The notes below the pieces were generated by a model. The model saw only the letters and a list, made by a program, of their open reading frames with translations. It made no database searches and was not told the origin of the DNA. This document shows, piece after piece, positions 23,626-33,931 of a stretch of DNA of 64,000 bases (its first letter is position 1; every line of letters starts with the position of its first letter). This DNA is from Eonycteris spelaea (taxonomy: Eukaryota > Chordata > Mammalia > Chiroptera > Pteropodidae): NCBI GenBank assembly GCA_003508835.1, contig PUFA01000006.1, positions 8,742,001 to 8,806,000 of the forward strand, in the 5' to 3' direction. The translations under genes and the position numbers were made by a program.

Positions 23626-24110
23626 GCGGGCGAGGTTCAAGCGCTCCAACAGTGTGACAGCTGGCGTGCAGGCAGACCTGGAGCTGGAGGGCCTGGCAGG
23701 CCTGGCCACAGTGGCCACAGAAGACAAGGCCCTACAGTTTGGACGCTCCTTCCAGAGGCACGCCTCTGAGCCCCAGCCTGGGCCCCGGGCCCCCACCTAC
23801 TCAGTCTTCCGCACGGTCCACACGCAGGGCCAGTGGGCCTACCGTGAGGGCTACCCACTGCCGTATGAGCCGCCGGCCACCGATGGGTCGCCCGGCCCTG
23901 CCCCTGCCCCAACCCCGGGTCCTGGGGCCGGCCGCCGTGACTCCTGGATGGAGCGCGGCTCACGTAGCCTCCCTGACTCAGGCCGCACGTCCCCATGCCC
24001 ACGGGATGGCGAGTGGTTCATCAAGATGCTGAGGGCGGAGGTGGAGAAGCTGGAGCACTGGTGCCAGCAGATGGAGCGCGAGGCGGAGGACTATGAGCTG
24101 CCGGAGGAGA
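23626..24110 (+). CDS. DLGAP3: DLGAP3 large coding exon, start of GKAP homology domain
   Basis: Acceptor CTCACCAG ending 23625, donor GAGA|GTAAGT at 24110/24111. The 485-nt exon reads RRARFKRSNSVTAGVQADLE, giving the third GVQ motif, then a Pro/Gly-rich linker, then DGEWFIKMLRAEVEKLEHWC and MEREAEDYELPEE. The last part opens the GKAP C-terminal homology domain, a predicted helical bundle with heptad-like leucines. Length, order and sequence match DLGAP3 throughout and the frame is intact. Very GC-rich in the linker. Confidence 0.97.
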
Positions 24111-25041
24111 GTAAGTGAGGGAACTCTGCTTGGAGGGATCATGGCTGGGGGCAGGAGGGGCAGCAGCATAATAATGGAGCTCTTTGGTTAGACATGAGGA
24201 CACTGTCTTCACGGTTTGGTTCTCTAGCATCAGACCTTGGTGGGTCTCCATTGGCAGCAGGGCATTCTGGGAGCTCTTGGAAGGAAGCAGGGAGCAGCTT
24301 TAGAGGTCAGGGCTAGGACTGGGGAAAGTGACCAGGCCAAAGGGCTGGACCTTCAGGAGATGGCTGCTGATCCAAGCCAGGAAGTCCATGGGGGTCAGGG
24401 AACCCCTCAGATCTGGTGGTGTGGGGCTCTGGGCCTGGTCCAGATCCTGGGGCCAGGACTTCAGAGCAGAGGGGGAGGCAGTATACAATGTCAGATCTTG
24501 TGTGAGGCATGGGTGAAGGAGATTAAGCCAGGAAGACATGTTCTTTCCTTGCAATTTCAGTCTGAGGGGAGATACAGCCTTGCCCTAGAATCCCCGAGTT
24601 GATGGAATAGTGACTAGGAAGACGGGAGTCATGTACATGAAATTATTTAGTAATTCTTAAAGAGCCAAGGAGTCATACACTGGTGAGTGACAAAGTTCAG
24701 CCAGGGGGTGGTCATGGAGCTAGTGCCTGGCTAAGGCTATAGGAGTAGGCTGGGCTGACGTCCATCTGTTCTCTGACTGGGAGGGAAGGACACAGGAAGA
24801 TAAGTACTCAAGAAATGTAGGTTATATGAAGGAATAAACGTCATTATCTGAGGATACAGTCTCTTGGTGAAGTGAGACAGGAGCTGCTTGTTAGGAACCT
24901 GAGGATGTGATGGGGAGGGGTAGGAGGAGGCAGTTACAGAGGGCCAGATAATAGAAGGGTCAGAGTCATTCAGGACAGACTTCAGGGGGCCGCGGAAGGA
25001 AAGGCATCATTCTCTTCCTCGAATCTCCTTCTGCTCTCCAG
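24111..25041 (+). other. DLGAP3: DLGAP3 intron
   Basis: Intron with GTAAGT donor and TGCTCTCCAG acceptor. Mostly unique-looking purine-rich sequence. I see no repeat or gene. Confidence 0.8.
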
Positions 25042-25133
25042 TCCTGGAGAAGATCCGCAGTGCTGTGGGCAGCACACAACTTCTTCTGTCCCAGAAGGTT
25101 CAGCAGTTCTTCCGGCTGTGTCAGCAAAGCATG
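25042..25133 (+). CDS. DLGAP3: DLGAP3 92-nt exon, GKAP homology domain
   Basis: Acceptor CTCTCCAG ending 25041, donor ATG|GTGAGT at 25133/25134. It completes an Ile codon and reads LEKIRSAVGSTQLLLSQKVQ then QFFRLCQQSM. This is the second segment of the helical GKAP domain. Phase 1 in, 0 out, consistent with neighbours. Intact. Confidence 0.97.
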
Positions 25134-25388
25134 GTGAGTGCCCATGGGTGTGGACCCTCTCAGGCGTGTGTACCTGCTGGGTGACCCAGTGTGTGTATAT
25201 GCCTGAAGGTGAGACCAGGTGTTTGTGCCCAAGAGGGAGAAGCCTCGAGTTTCTTGTCTCCTTGTCTCCCAGTCCCCACCCCACTCCCAGGTCAGGCTTC
25301 CTGACAATGAGGGTAGGTGGGGCTCTCTGGTCCTGGCTGGGACTCAGATCTCCCTGTCTGCCTCTCTTCCTGTCTCCTTCCTCTGCAG

Positions 25389-25532
25389 GACCCCACTGCG
25401 TTCCCTGTGCCCACCTTCCAGGACCTGGCGGGTTTCTGGGACCTCCTGCAGCTCTCTATCGAGGATGTGACCCTCAAGTTCCTGGAGCTACAGCAACTCA
25501 AGGCCAACAGCTGGAAACTCCTGGAGCCTAAG
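25389..25532 (+). CDS. DLGAP3: DLGAP3 144-nt exon, GKAP homology domain
   Basis: Acceptor CTCTGCAG ending 25388. It reads DPTAFPVPTFQDLAGFWDLL, then IEDVTLKFLELQQLKANSWK and LLEPK, the C-terminal helices of the GKAP domain. The donor is AAG|GTTGGG, weak at +3 to +6, followed by a G-run that could act as an intronic splicing enhancer. If the intron were retained, translation would run 28 codons and stop at 25617-25619, losing the proline-rich tail and the PDZ ligand. The exon is in phase 0 at both ends. Confidence 0.96.
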
Positions 25533-26192
25533 GTTGGGGGAAGCCCCTTTAAGCCAAGAGTCCAGACCCTGGAAAATTCCCTTCCCCAGAAAAGCCTGTG
25601 TAGTGGGGTGGGGAGCTGAGGGGTGCAGACAGAAGAAACCCATGGGCAGTCCTGGACAGGTGATTGGTGACCATCTTCTTCCAAAATGCCACACTCTTGG
25701 TCACCACTGTCTGCCAGAACCCCTCGGTGGCTGCAGCCACCTTGGACCAGCTGCAGTTTGAGGGAGCAGAACTAGAGCTCCTGAAGGGTGGATTGCCCTC
25801 AGCTCGGAGCTAGGCACAGAGAGGACTTTGAGGGTCCCCTCAGCCCTCATCTCACTAGATCTTTCTGTGATGGGGCCCAGAAGGCTGGTATGTGAACCCC
25901 CATTGCCTTGCGTGGGTCCGTCTGCCACCCCCACCCCCCAATCTATAGTAAAAACATCCAGTTCCACAAGGGAGCAAACATCGATGCCAGTTGTGGAGAA
26001 GGGCGCCACGAGGGCGGACTCAAATCAGTCATTTTTAAAATGAAAATGTGGGCTTTGACCTTGTCGGAACAGGTACACCTGCTTCCACGTGGCACGGCCG
26101 CAGGTTAATCCCTCCCGGCACAGCGGAGGCGTGAACTGGGAAGTCGAGTGGGACCCCACTCCCACACTAATCCTCCGTCCCTCTCACGGCAG
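25533..26192 (+). other. DLGAP3: DLGAP3 last intron
   Basis: Intron between the GKAP-domain exon and the terminal exon, with weak GTTGGG donor and CACGGCAG acceptor. No repeat recognised. Confidence 0.8.
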
Positions 26193-26411
26193 GAGGAGAA
26201 GAAGGTCCCTCCGCCGATACCAAAGAAGCCCTCGCGGGGCCGGGGCGTGCCGGTGAAGGAGCGCTCCCTGGACTCGGTGGACCGGCAACGGCAGGAAGCG
26301 CGCAAGCGGCTCCTGGCGGCCAAGCGCGCCGCCTCCTTCCGCCACAGCTCGGCTACCGAGAGCGCCGACAGCATCGAGATCTACATTCCCGAGGCCCAGA
26401 CCAGGCTGTGA
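26193..26411 (+). CDS. DLGAP3: DLGAP3 terminal coding exon with QTRL PDZ ligand
   Basis: The final 72 codons plus stop TGA at 26409-26411. It reads EEKKVPPPIPKKPSRGRG, then ERSLDSVDRQRQEARKRLLA and ends SIEIYIPEAQTRL. The C-terminal QTRL is the class I PDZ ligand that SAPAP proteins use to bind Shank/ProSAP in the postsynaptic density. The PPPIPKKP stretch is a candidate SH3 ligand; nArgBP2-type SH3 proteins bind this region in the family. The basic helix before it is highly conserved. Intact, GC-rich. Confidence 0.98.
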   Translation, partial: EEKKVPPPIPKKPSRGRGVPVKERSLDSVDRQRQEARKRLLAAKRAASFRHSSATESADSIEIYIPEAQTRL

Positions 26412-27040
26412 CCCGCCCGGCCCGCTCAGCTCGGGCCCGGGCCCGCGGTTTTCTACCCGTACTGTACACCCAGCGTCGAGGTCACTGTGAACGCGGGCCG
26501 CCCCGTGCGCCCGCCCCGCCGGCACCGCACGCCCCGGCTCCTCCTGCCCGTCACACTCTCGGGTTTTTTACCTTCCTGACCCCACGCGAAGGCGCCCGGG
26601 CTGGGCTGGGGGCCGTGCCTCTCCGCCCTGCGCTCCCACCTGGACCCCTCCTCCCTCCTGGTCCGACGCTTCGTCCCCACCTCCTCCCCATGGGTACCAT
26701 CTCAGCCATTACTTTCCCCCACGGGCCAGGCCGGGCCGGGTCCCCCATCTGGGCTCTGCGTCCCTCCCACCCCGCGGGGCTGGGCTTCGTGGGGATCAGC
26801 TTCGTGGCTTTTTATGAAGAATCCCGAACCCCGCCTAGGAGCCCGCCCCACCCTCAGCCCTCAGCCCACCGGGCCCAGGAACCACGGTGGCTGGACCAAC
26901 CCAGGACCAGGGCGCCTGGGCCTCTCCCCTTTCCCAGCTTCTGGGGAGGGGAGATGGGGGCTTCCCCTCACCACACCTGTGGCTGTTCCCACATCCCCTT
27001 GAGTATCCCAGGAAAAATAAAACGGCAGAACTGCACTCGA
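26412..27040 (+). other. DLGAP3: DLGAP3 3' UTR (to first poly(A) site)
   Basis: GC-rich sequence after the stop codon, continuing to an AATAAA at 27016-27021, the nearest canonical signal. The 3' boundary is inferred from that hexamer. The longer open frames here have no recognisable product and reflect high GC content. Confidence 0.7.
27016..27021 (+). terminator. DLGAP3: Poly(A) signal, probable DLGAP3 3' end
   Basis: Canonical AATAAA about 605 nt after the DLGAP3 stop, in an otherwise GC-rich 3' UTR. Confidence 0.65.
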
Positions 27041-27283
27041 GCCGGCTGCTCTCTCCGGAAGAAGCCACCTCTGCCCCGTGCATGGGGGACACGGGGTGGA
27101 GGGAGGAGGCCGGGAGCCAGGTTCTTGGTGTGGGGAAAGATTCAGCCCCCTGGGGGCCGCAGTTGGATCTGAGCCTTCCTGGAGGGGTCCCATGAGGTGG
27201 AGAGGGGAGGGCATCTGCCTTTCCACTGGTTTCTTTCTGCCCTCCCAGTCCTCCAGGCTTCCTCCAGAGAGGAGAGCCCAGAG

Positions 27284-27316
27284 CCCAAACCTGGCACACA
27301 GCATGTGCTCAATAAA
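27284..27316 (+). repeat. MIR/L2 3'-end remnant with distal AATAAA
   Basis: CCTGGCACACAGCATGTGCT followed by AATAAA (27311-27316) is the typical 3' end of MIR/L2. It offers a possible distal poly(A) signal for DLGAP3. Confidence 0.5.
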
Positions 27317-27524
27317 CAGGGAGTGTGGTTACTCTTAGATATGGACAAATATTGGTTTCCCTTCTCCTGAGGGCGCAATGTTCTCTCTGCTCCACTCATT
27401 TCTGATCATCAGAAAAATGTTCAAATTAGTGCTTCTGTATTTTCTGATGCCTCCTAGGATGGGCACTTTGTTGGGGGGCAGAAAACAGAACTTTCTCGGA
27501 ATCTAAATGGCAACCCAAACCGAG

Positions 27525-27705
27525 AGGTGATGGCTAATATTGATTGGGTATTTACTGTGGGTCAGGAAAGGGGTGAGTGCATTACACGCATGTACACGCA
27601 TGTGGCTTATCCTAAGGACAGATGAGAAAGCGGAAGCTCAGGAGAGGTTAAGTGATCTGTCCGAAGTTACTGGGCTGAGTGGTGGACCCAGGTCTAATAC
27701 CAAAC
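27525..27705 (-). repeat. MIR, antisense
   Basis: TGATTGGGTATTTACTGTGG, GACAGATGAGAAAGCGGAAG, CAGGAGAGGTTAAGTGATCT and GTGGTGGACCCAGGTCTAAT. It carries a 10-bp tandem duplication near 27585-27606 (ACACGCATGT twice) and is followed by a T-run (about 27714-27736). Confidence 0.85.
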
Positions 27706-27894
27706 CGTGATGCATTTTTTTTTTTTTTTTTTTTTAGTTCTATTGCCTTTTGAGTTCAGAAAGGGCTTGATGGCAGCGCCCACCCAGAAAGCCACCTTTC
27801 CAGTCCTTAAACAGTCTGTGGGGTTGATGTGTCACCCTGAGGCAGGAGGAAAAGCCATCTGGTTGGCTGCTCTTGTGAGCCACACTGGACTACC

Positions 27895-28290
27895 AATTCT
27901 CATTCATTTATTCAGCAAGCATTGATCAAGAATCACTGTTGGCATCCAACACCAGGGAGATGGCCTGAACAAGTGTAGTTTCTACCCTTATGGAGTGTAC
28001 TGTCTTATGGGAAAAACAGGTAAACAGCAGTTAAAATATAAGGGTGAGTGCTGGAAAGGCGACGAGATATTAGCCACTGGGAGGCTGAGGCTGTGAAAAA
28101 TGTTCCAAGATCAGACAACAGCTGTACAAGGGCTTGGAGGAGAAATAGGCACTGGGAGTGCAGAGGTTTGATCACGCTGGACAATTTGAGGAGGGTAGGC
28201 CTGTGTCCTGAGGGCTGTGGGAGCCATGGAAGGGTTTTGAACAGAAGAGTGGCATCAACAGATATTTTAAAGGCTGGTTTGGGAGACCAC
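27895..28290 (-). repeat. L2 LINE, antisense
   Basis: CATTCATTTATTCAGCAAGC opens it, then TTATGGAGTGTACTGTCTTA, GTGAGTGCTGGAAAGG and GGCCTGTGTCCTGAGGGCTG. Antisense L2 order. Confidence 0.7.
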
Positions 28291-28394
28291 TCGAAAAGCA
28301 AGAGATCATACACCTACTCATATGAGACCACTGGAAGGTGGAGTGGGCCCTCATGTGATCCAAATTTCCAAAAGTGAATCAGCTTTGGACTGGC

Positions 28395-28510
28395 CTCAAA
28401 CAGATTCCTGGACCTTGTCCAAGACTTATTGAACGGACTTGCTCTCAAATGAGTTTCTAACAAGTGTTCAGGTGATTCTGATGGGCAGCTAGGTTTGGGA
28501 CCATTTAGAC
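28395..28510. repeat. DNA-transposon (MER-type) fragment
   Basis: TGAGTTTCTAACAAGTGTTC and AGGTGATTCTGATGGGCAGC then GGTTTGGGACCATTTAGA resemble a non-autonomous MER element. Name not assigned. Confidence 0.5.
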
Positions 28511-28589
28511 TAGATGGCTGTCCAAAAGTTTTCACTAAAAATGATCATCTGCCTGTTTCATGTAGACTCGCCAAACTGTTGGGGAGGGG

Positions 28590-28680
28590 AGATGGGAGCT
28601 TTAGCTGGGTCACTTTATCTCTCTGAGATTCAGTTTCTCATCTCTAATATTGGGACATGAGAACTAAACTTGACAATACT
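28590..28680 (+). repeat. MIR fragment, sense
   Basis: AGCTGGGTCACTTTATCTCT and CTCTGAGATTCAGTTTCTCA fit the sense MIR core, directly followed by an antisense MIR. Confidence 0.65.
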
Positions 28681-28684
28681 CAGA

Positions 28685-28800
28685 GCAAGCCTATGAAGCA
28701 GGTATTGCTATCACCACCATTTTACAGATGAGGAAACTGAGGCTTGGAGAGGCTAAACCACTTACTGCAAATCATGAAGCTGGGAAGTGGCTGAGTCTGA
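28685..28800 (-). repeat. MIR, antisense
   Basis: ATTTTACAGATGAGGAAACT then GAGGCTTGGAGAGGCTAAAC, the antisense MIR core. Confidence 0.85.
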
Positions 28801-28974
28801 GTTTAGCCCTCTACATTATACAGCTGTTTATGGTTCTAAGTCTTTTCCCAGAAACTGGGCCAGCTTTCCCAGCACCATGAGGTATGTGAGAGTGGGCATG
28901 GAGCAACTGGTCGCATCTGCAACCGTGTGGGCATCTTACTACAAACATGTCTAAAATCTCCCCACAAGGGACTG

Positions 28975-29340
28975 ATGGGGGTAGTCTCCTTTGGGTATTG
29001 AGGCCTGGGTAGTAGTGCTGAATAAGTGAAGGATTAGATCCAGTCCCTGTGCTCAATTTGCTCCCAGTCTGGCCATAGCCAGGCACATAAACAGAAAGAT
29101 GCAGTACAAAGGGAGGCCTGCTCTCCCAGAGGGGCTGATGAGACTAGCAGCCAGGGAATCTGGGAAAGCTTTTTGTAAGAGAGGCCTTTTGAACCAGATT
29201 TTGCAGGATGCATTAGAATTTTGCAATCAAGAAAGGGAAGGGAGGACATTCATTTCAGGCAAAAGAACCAGCTTGAGCAAAGGATGGAAGGGTATGTGTG
29301 GGGAATGATGGGGAGAGCAGAGACTAAAGAGGACAGGGGA
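28975..29340 (-). repeat. L2 LINE, antisense
   Basis: CAGTCCCTGTGCTCAATTTG, AACCAGATTTTGCAGGATGC and AAAAGAACCAGCTTGAGCAA with a CAAAGGATGGAAGG segment. Diverged antisense L2. Confidence 0.6.
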
Positions 29341-29684
29341 GGAGATGTGGCTGAAAGGGACCCATGGTAGTTGGGGGGTTAAGCTGGAAATTTCATTTAC
29401 ATTTTATTTAAGTTTTTGGAAGATCCTTTGGCAATAGAATGGGAATGTACTGGTAGAGGCAATGGAAGGCAGGGAGACTATTGAAGGAGTTGCTAAGGTA
29501 ATCCAGGTAAGAGATGATGATGATGATTTGAGAGACATTCAGAGGCATAGATGTTATATGTGAGCTGGATCTTGGGAATAATGCAAAGATGTAGAATTCT
29601 TGAAGATGTCATTTAGATTTTTGGCTTAGTGAATAAGTAATGCCACAAATGGACATAAGCTATCACAGAAGGAGAAATAAATTT

Positions 29685-29885
29685 GGAGTGACCATTTACT
29701 GAGCACTTAGTAGATGTCGAGTACTGTGCCAAGCACTTTATATTCATCGGGTCAGAACAACCCTATGGGGCGAGTACTATTATTGTCTTTAAAATCATAA
29801 ATAGTTCTTCTGAGATTAACAGGCAGCATAGCCAGGATTGGAACCCACAGCTATCTGATTCCTAAGTCTTGAGCCTCACTCAGTT
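29685..29885 (-). repeat. MIR, antisense
   Basis: CCATTTACTGAGCACTTAGT, GTGCCAAGCACTTTATATTC, GGGCGAGTACTATTATTGTC and TAGCCAGGATTGGAACCCAC. Confidence 0.85.
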
Positions 29886-29889
29886 CTGC

Positions 29890-30685
29890 CTTATGAAACT
29901 GCTAGCCATCACTCGAGACTTAGCTCAAGGGCAGGTTCCTCCGGGGGACCTTCCTGATTCTTTCTGGGGCTCTTCTTCTGTGCAGTTGTGTGTACATCTG
30001 TCACTGCATTTCCCACACTCAATATATTGACATTTTATAGACCAATCTGCTTCCCCATCAGTCAGAGAACTCAGAGCAGGGATGGTCCCGCTTATTTTTT
30101 TGCATCCCTGCTGCCTAGCACATGTTAATTGGCTCACTGAATGCTGGTTATTCTAGGTAATTTGTTTCCTTTTCCTCTCTACCTATTCAGTTAGTGAACA
30201 AGTTCTGCTAATAGTGGTTTCCTACATATTTCTTTATACTGTTCTTTTCTCTCAGTTTCCACTGCTAGAACTTAGCACTGAGCTCTTTGAGATCTTAGAG
30301 GAAGGGTATCTAACCTAATAGTGTAGTCCAGGCAGTTCTACAGGAGTGTCCCTAAAGCTTGAAAAGTGAATCAGGGATACATTGGTAAAGAAAGGTGGGA
30401 AGGGCTTCCAGGTAGAAGAAAAGCACAAATTAAGGCACAGAGGTGTAAAACAATTTGGTCTGCATGGAGGAATAGAAAGGGTTTAGCATGTATTGCTAAT
30501 GAGATTAGTGGAATGAGGGTGAAAAAGAAGCTAGGTAGGAGTGCTATGGAGCTTGAGTTTTGATTTTTTTTCTATACGTGATAAAATAGGTGTCTGTACA
30601 GGAAGCAGCAGGGACACAGAGGAGTGAATGCTTATACCTGTGGGGTCAAGGAAAACTTAGGCTTTTTAATATTTCTGTTATTTGT
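29890..30685. other. Intergenic sequence without a recognised gene
   Basis: Between MIR copies. Short open frames have no recognisable homology. L2-like phrases (about 29890-30160) suggest old repeat debris. Nothing else seen. Confidence 0.6.
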
Positions 30686-30689
30686 AGAC

Positions 30690-30890
30690 TAACAATAATA
30701 CCATTTATTCCCTGCTTGCTATGTGCTGGTATAGCACTTAACGTACATTATCTCAACTAACCCTCACAACATCCTGTGCTATAGGTGTTTTTGCCTTTGC
30801 ACATAAGAGGGAAAGGAGGCTCAGACGGATTAAAGTTGTTCCTAAAGTCACAGCTACAAAGATAGCTCAGGTCTGAAGAGTTCTTAAGCA
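30690..30890 (-). repeat. MIR, antisense
   Basis: CTATGTGCTGGTATAGCACT, AACATCCTGTGCTATAGGTG and GAGGCTCAGACGGATTAAAG. Confidence 0.78.
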
Positions 30891-31046
30891 CTAGACGATA
30901 TTCTGCTAAAGAGAGCTTCTTGAGGTCATGGATCATGTCTTTTGTGTTGTTCCCAGACCTAGGTCTTAGATAAACACCAGTTGAATAAATGAATGGATGA
31001 CCTTTCACTTTCTCCAGGAGGAAAAAAAGAGAGAAAAAAAAAAAAA

Positions 31047-31062
31047 TCACGTGGTGACGTCA
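31047..31062 (+). promoter_or_regulatory. E-box next to a CRE palindrome
   Basis: TCACGTG, one base, then TGACGTCA. These are the consensus sites for USF/TFE-type bHLH and for CREB/ATF. Confidence 0.6.
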
Positions 31063-31078
31063 CTGGGGAACAGCCTGA

Positions 31079-31094
31079 CCGCCAGGGGGCGCTG
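31079..31094 (+). promoter_or_regulatory. CTCF-like motif in the SMIM12 promoter
   Basis: CCGCCAGGGGGCGCTG fits the CTCF core strongly (CCAGNNGGCGC type). Confidence 0.6.
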
Positions 31095-31979
31095 TGTACG
31101 TCTCAGCGCAGCAGGGCTCCATTGCGGACGCCTCGCTAATTCCGGTCCTTTGACTGGATCTCAACCAATCCCTGCGCTTCGAGAGAGCAGGCGGCCAGTG
31201 GGCGGGGTCCCAAGTGGGGCCCCGCTGGCCTCTGGGAGCGGCTTCGTCGGTGTTGCGGGCCAGCGAGCCAAGGGCGGGGGCCTGACGGAGGAGTTCGGGC
31301 CGCGGCTCAGGTGAGCACGCGGTTTCAGCAGACAGTTTCCTTTCCCGTAGCGGCTGCCGGGGCCACCCGTTGCCGTGGGGACGGCTCCTGGCCTTGACCT
31401 CTGAGTTATCGGAGAGGTGATCGCGAGTGTCCGCTCCGGCTCTGGCTGGGCCTGACGTCTACCTCTCTTTCCCGGGGTTCGGAGGTCGCGTCTCGGCGTC
31501 CAGCTGACCCTCTGCGGCCAGAGCTTCTCGGCCTCAGGCACGTGGGTGAGGACGGCCGCTGCGGACAAGGCCGTGAGCATGGTAGAATAGGGGTAGGGAC
31601 CGGGAGATCAGCAGAGGGAGAAAAGGAGATACTTGGACCCTGACCTCACTTGCGCTCCATATCTGGACTCGGCTCTGTTGACGGTCAGGGTTAATCTTCC
31701 TTTCGGGTCTCCTCCGTCTTTTAGCAATGATCAAATCTCAGACTCTATGGTTTCGGGTCTCATTGGGCCTCCAGGGCTCTGCCACAAGAGCAGGTTTCCC
31801 GGCAACCCAGTTGACCTTTACCGGACGTTTAGGTTCCTCCATGCGGGGCTGGAAATATGCATCATAGTATTTGGGAGACACGTTTGTCTCTTTCATTTTA
31901 ATACCCTGGGGATGACTCGTTAGAGTATTTAGCTTCCTTTAATCAGCAGAGGCACCTGATGTGTTCTTGCCACCTTTTG

Positions 31980-32170
31980 AGGGTGGGTGAGTTCAACAAA
32001 CTTTTTAGAAGTATTTTGTGCCATGCCAGGTGAGAGGGGTGGGGGACAGATAGGGCACAATGGTGCTTACAGACATGTCCTTGCCCTCTTGGAGCTTAAA
32101 GTATTTGAGACAAGTGGGATAGGCAGCACAGTGTGTGACACAGAAGTGGTTATAAGTGTTGATTGAATAA
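31980..32170 (-). repeat. L2 fragment, antisense
   Basis: TTTTGTGCCATGCCAGGTGA and TGTCCTTGCCCTCTTGGAGC fit the antisense L2 3' region. Confidence 0.55.
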
Positions 32171-32582
32171 ATGAGTGAATTGACTTATTTGAAAATGATT
32201 AGAATGTAAGCAGGAGGATAGAGACCTTGTCCTGCATGAGAGAGATAATAGCTGTGGACTCAGACTTGATATGTTTTAAGAAAAATTGGAGAGTTGCTTT
32301 ATAGGGAAGTATTTACTTTTAAAGAGAATTTTCTTAAAAGGTGGGAAAGAAGATGGAAAGTATTAGGTTGAGATTCTCCAGGGGTGCCACTTTTAACAAC
32401 TTCTGAATCTTTTAATTTCACAAATCCCTGAATGTAATCTTAGAGTTTGCAAAAAAAAAAAAAAAAAAGTGCTCTTCTAGGTAGTGAAATGCCAAAGTTG
32501 TGAGAAAAAATTGCAGAAGCTCTCCCCAAATCCAAGATCTGGATAGAAACCGTACACTTTCTGTGGTGTGTTCACTCCACTA

Positions 32583-32795
32583 GAAAGAGCACGGGCTTTG
32601 AAGTTAGAGAGGCCTGAGTTCAAAATCAGTGGCTCTATTCTAGTGATTTGGATACGTTATCAATGTCCCGAGCCTTTGTGGCCTTAGAAATCTGGCTTAT
32701 ATTTCCTGTTTCATAGAGGTATTGTGAAGATCTGGTTGAGGAGACCAGCGTGAATTGTCTAGCAGAGTACCTGGTGCTAAGATAAAGGACCCGGA
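32583..32795 (+). repeat. MIR, sense
   Basis: GAAAGAGCACGGGCTTTGAA then GGCCTGAGTTCAAAATCAGT is the sense MIR start; ATAGAGGTATTGTGAAGATC and AGAGTACCTGGTGCTAAG follow. Confidence 0.7.
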
Positions 32796-33122
32796 GGAGA
32801 ATCTTGGAGCTGATGCAGTTCTTTCCCTGAAGAAGGGCCATTAAAGTCTTAGGTCACAGAATGCTGGGATTCCTTCAAAGAGAATTGGAACCAGAGAGAG
32901 AGAGAGTCATCTTATCCTTGGTGAGGTTATATAGCAGAGAGAGAGAAATAGCTACAGGAATGCAAATGGAATGATCTTTTAATTGTTAATAATGGTAGTA
33001 ATCATTATTGGGCTCTTAGAGTGACCCAATATGTGCGTTTTTACATTATTTTGGTGGTGTCTTCATTTCAGGAGACCTTGGTGGGCATTCCACTTCCTTT
33101 TTTTTCCTGCTGTGGCTTGTAC

Positions 33123-33123
<1 letters not shown>

Positions 33124-33170
<47 letters not shown>
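33124..33170 (+). repeat. (TG)n microsatellite
   Basis: About 23 pure TG dinucleotides. Confidence 0.97.
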
Positions 33171-33172
<2 letters not shown>

Positions 33173-33931
33173 CAGAATTTTCAAGTCCTAGTGTGTCCAG
33201 AGTATATATATAACGGATTGGGAATATTTTTAAGAGCTTATTTTACATATGCAAGAATATGGGTTTGGTTGAAGAGAATGTATTTTGAAAGTGTTTTGGC
33301 CAGCAGATTCGTAAAGTATAGGTTTGTCTCATTGTTAGAGAAATCAAATTCACAGTAGGGGAAAAAACATTATTTATCTTTAAAATCTAGAATGGCTGGG
33401 TAACAGTTTAGAGTTTGGGGTGCTGAAATGTGCTTCTTATACTTTACACGAAGCAAAGTAACTACTCATTATCCTGGAGCCAGGAGACCCACAGTGGGAT
33501 TGTGAATGGTGGGGAAAGGGTGACTGTGCTCATGGAAAATTGTGCAGAGCAGAGAAAGGCTTCTCTCCCATTCTTGAAAAGTTAATAAACTGGAGGAGGG
33601 GCCTGGGGTCAACAATAGGATCGAAGCTTTATTACACAAGGCCTGGCGGTCGCCTCGTGGGAAACTGCCATACACGGCTGCATAATTGTCACAGAGTATA
33701 GTACATAAAATGAGAGTCTTTTCCCCTTCCCTAACTATTTAATCTTTTGAAATTTCCTAGATTGTTTCAGAGACCCAACTGTTGCATAAAGCAAGCTACC
33801 CTCTTGCGTTACTCTGCAGGGGGTAGATGCTCAGTAAATTGTGCCAGAGAGCCCTGGTATGTTGGTCCATCTTTGGGGAGAGGAAGTGCTGGTGTTCCCC
33901 TAATGCTGCCTTGTGCTCCTCTGCAGATGTC

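Larger units (their letters stand above)
31040..31310 (+). promoter_or_regulatory. SMIM12: SMIM12 CpG-rich promoter and first (non-coding) exon
   Basis: The sequence turns from an A-rich run to CpG-rich. In order it shows an E-box TCACGTG (31047-31053), a full CRE palindrome TGACGTCA (31055-31062), a CTCF-like GCCAGGGGGCGCTG (about 31081-31094), an ETS-like TTCCGG (about 31141), a CCAAT box (about 31166) and a GC box GGGCGGGG (about 31200). The exon ends at the donor CTCAG|GTGAGC (31310/31311). Transcript start not resolved; CpG density and donor make this the SMIM12 start. Spacing to the coding exon at 33927 gives a 2.6-kb intron. Confidence 0.75.
31311..33926 (+). other. SMIM12: SMIM12 intron 1
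   Basis: About 2.6-kb intron from a GTGAGC donor to CTCTGCAG acceptor. Contains an antisense L2 fragment (about 31980-32170), a MIR (about 32583-32790), an A-run (about 32450-32468), a (TG)n tract (33124-33170) and otherwise unique sequence. Confidence 0.75.

Noticed and set aside
23637..24002. Minus-strand open frame opposite the large DLGAP3 exon
   Set aside because: Mirror of a GC-rich coding exon with no recognisable product.
26408..27172. 254-codon open frame after the DLGAP3 stop
   Set aside because: Pro/Arg/Gly-rich translation of a GC-rich 3' UTR with no domain; lies downstream of a conserved stop and PDZ ligand.
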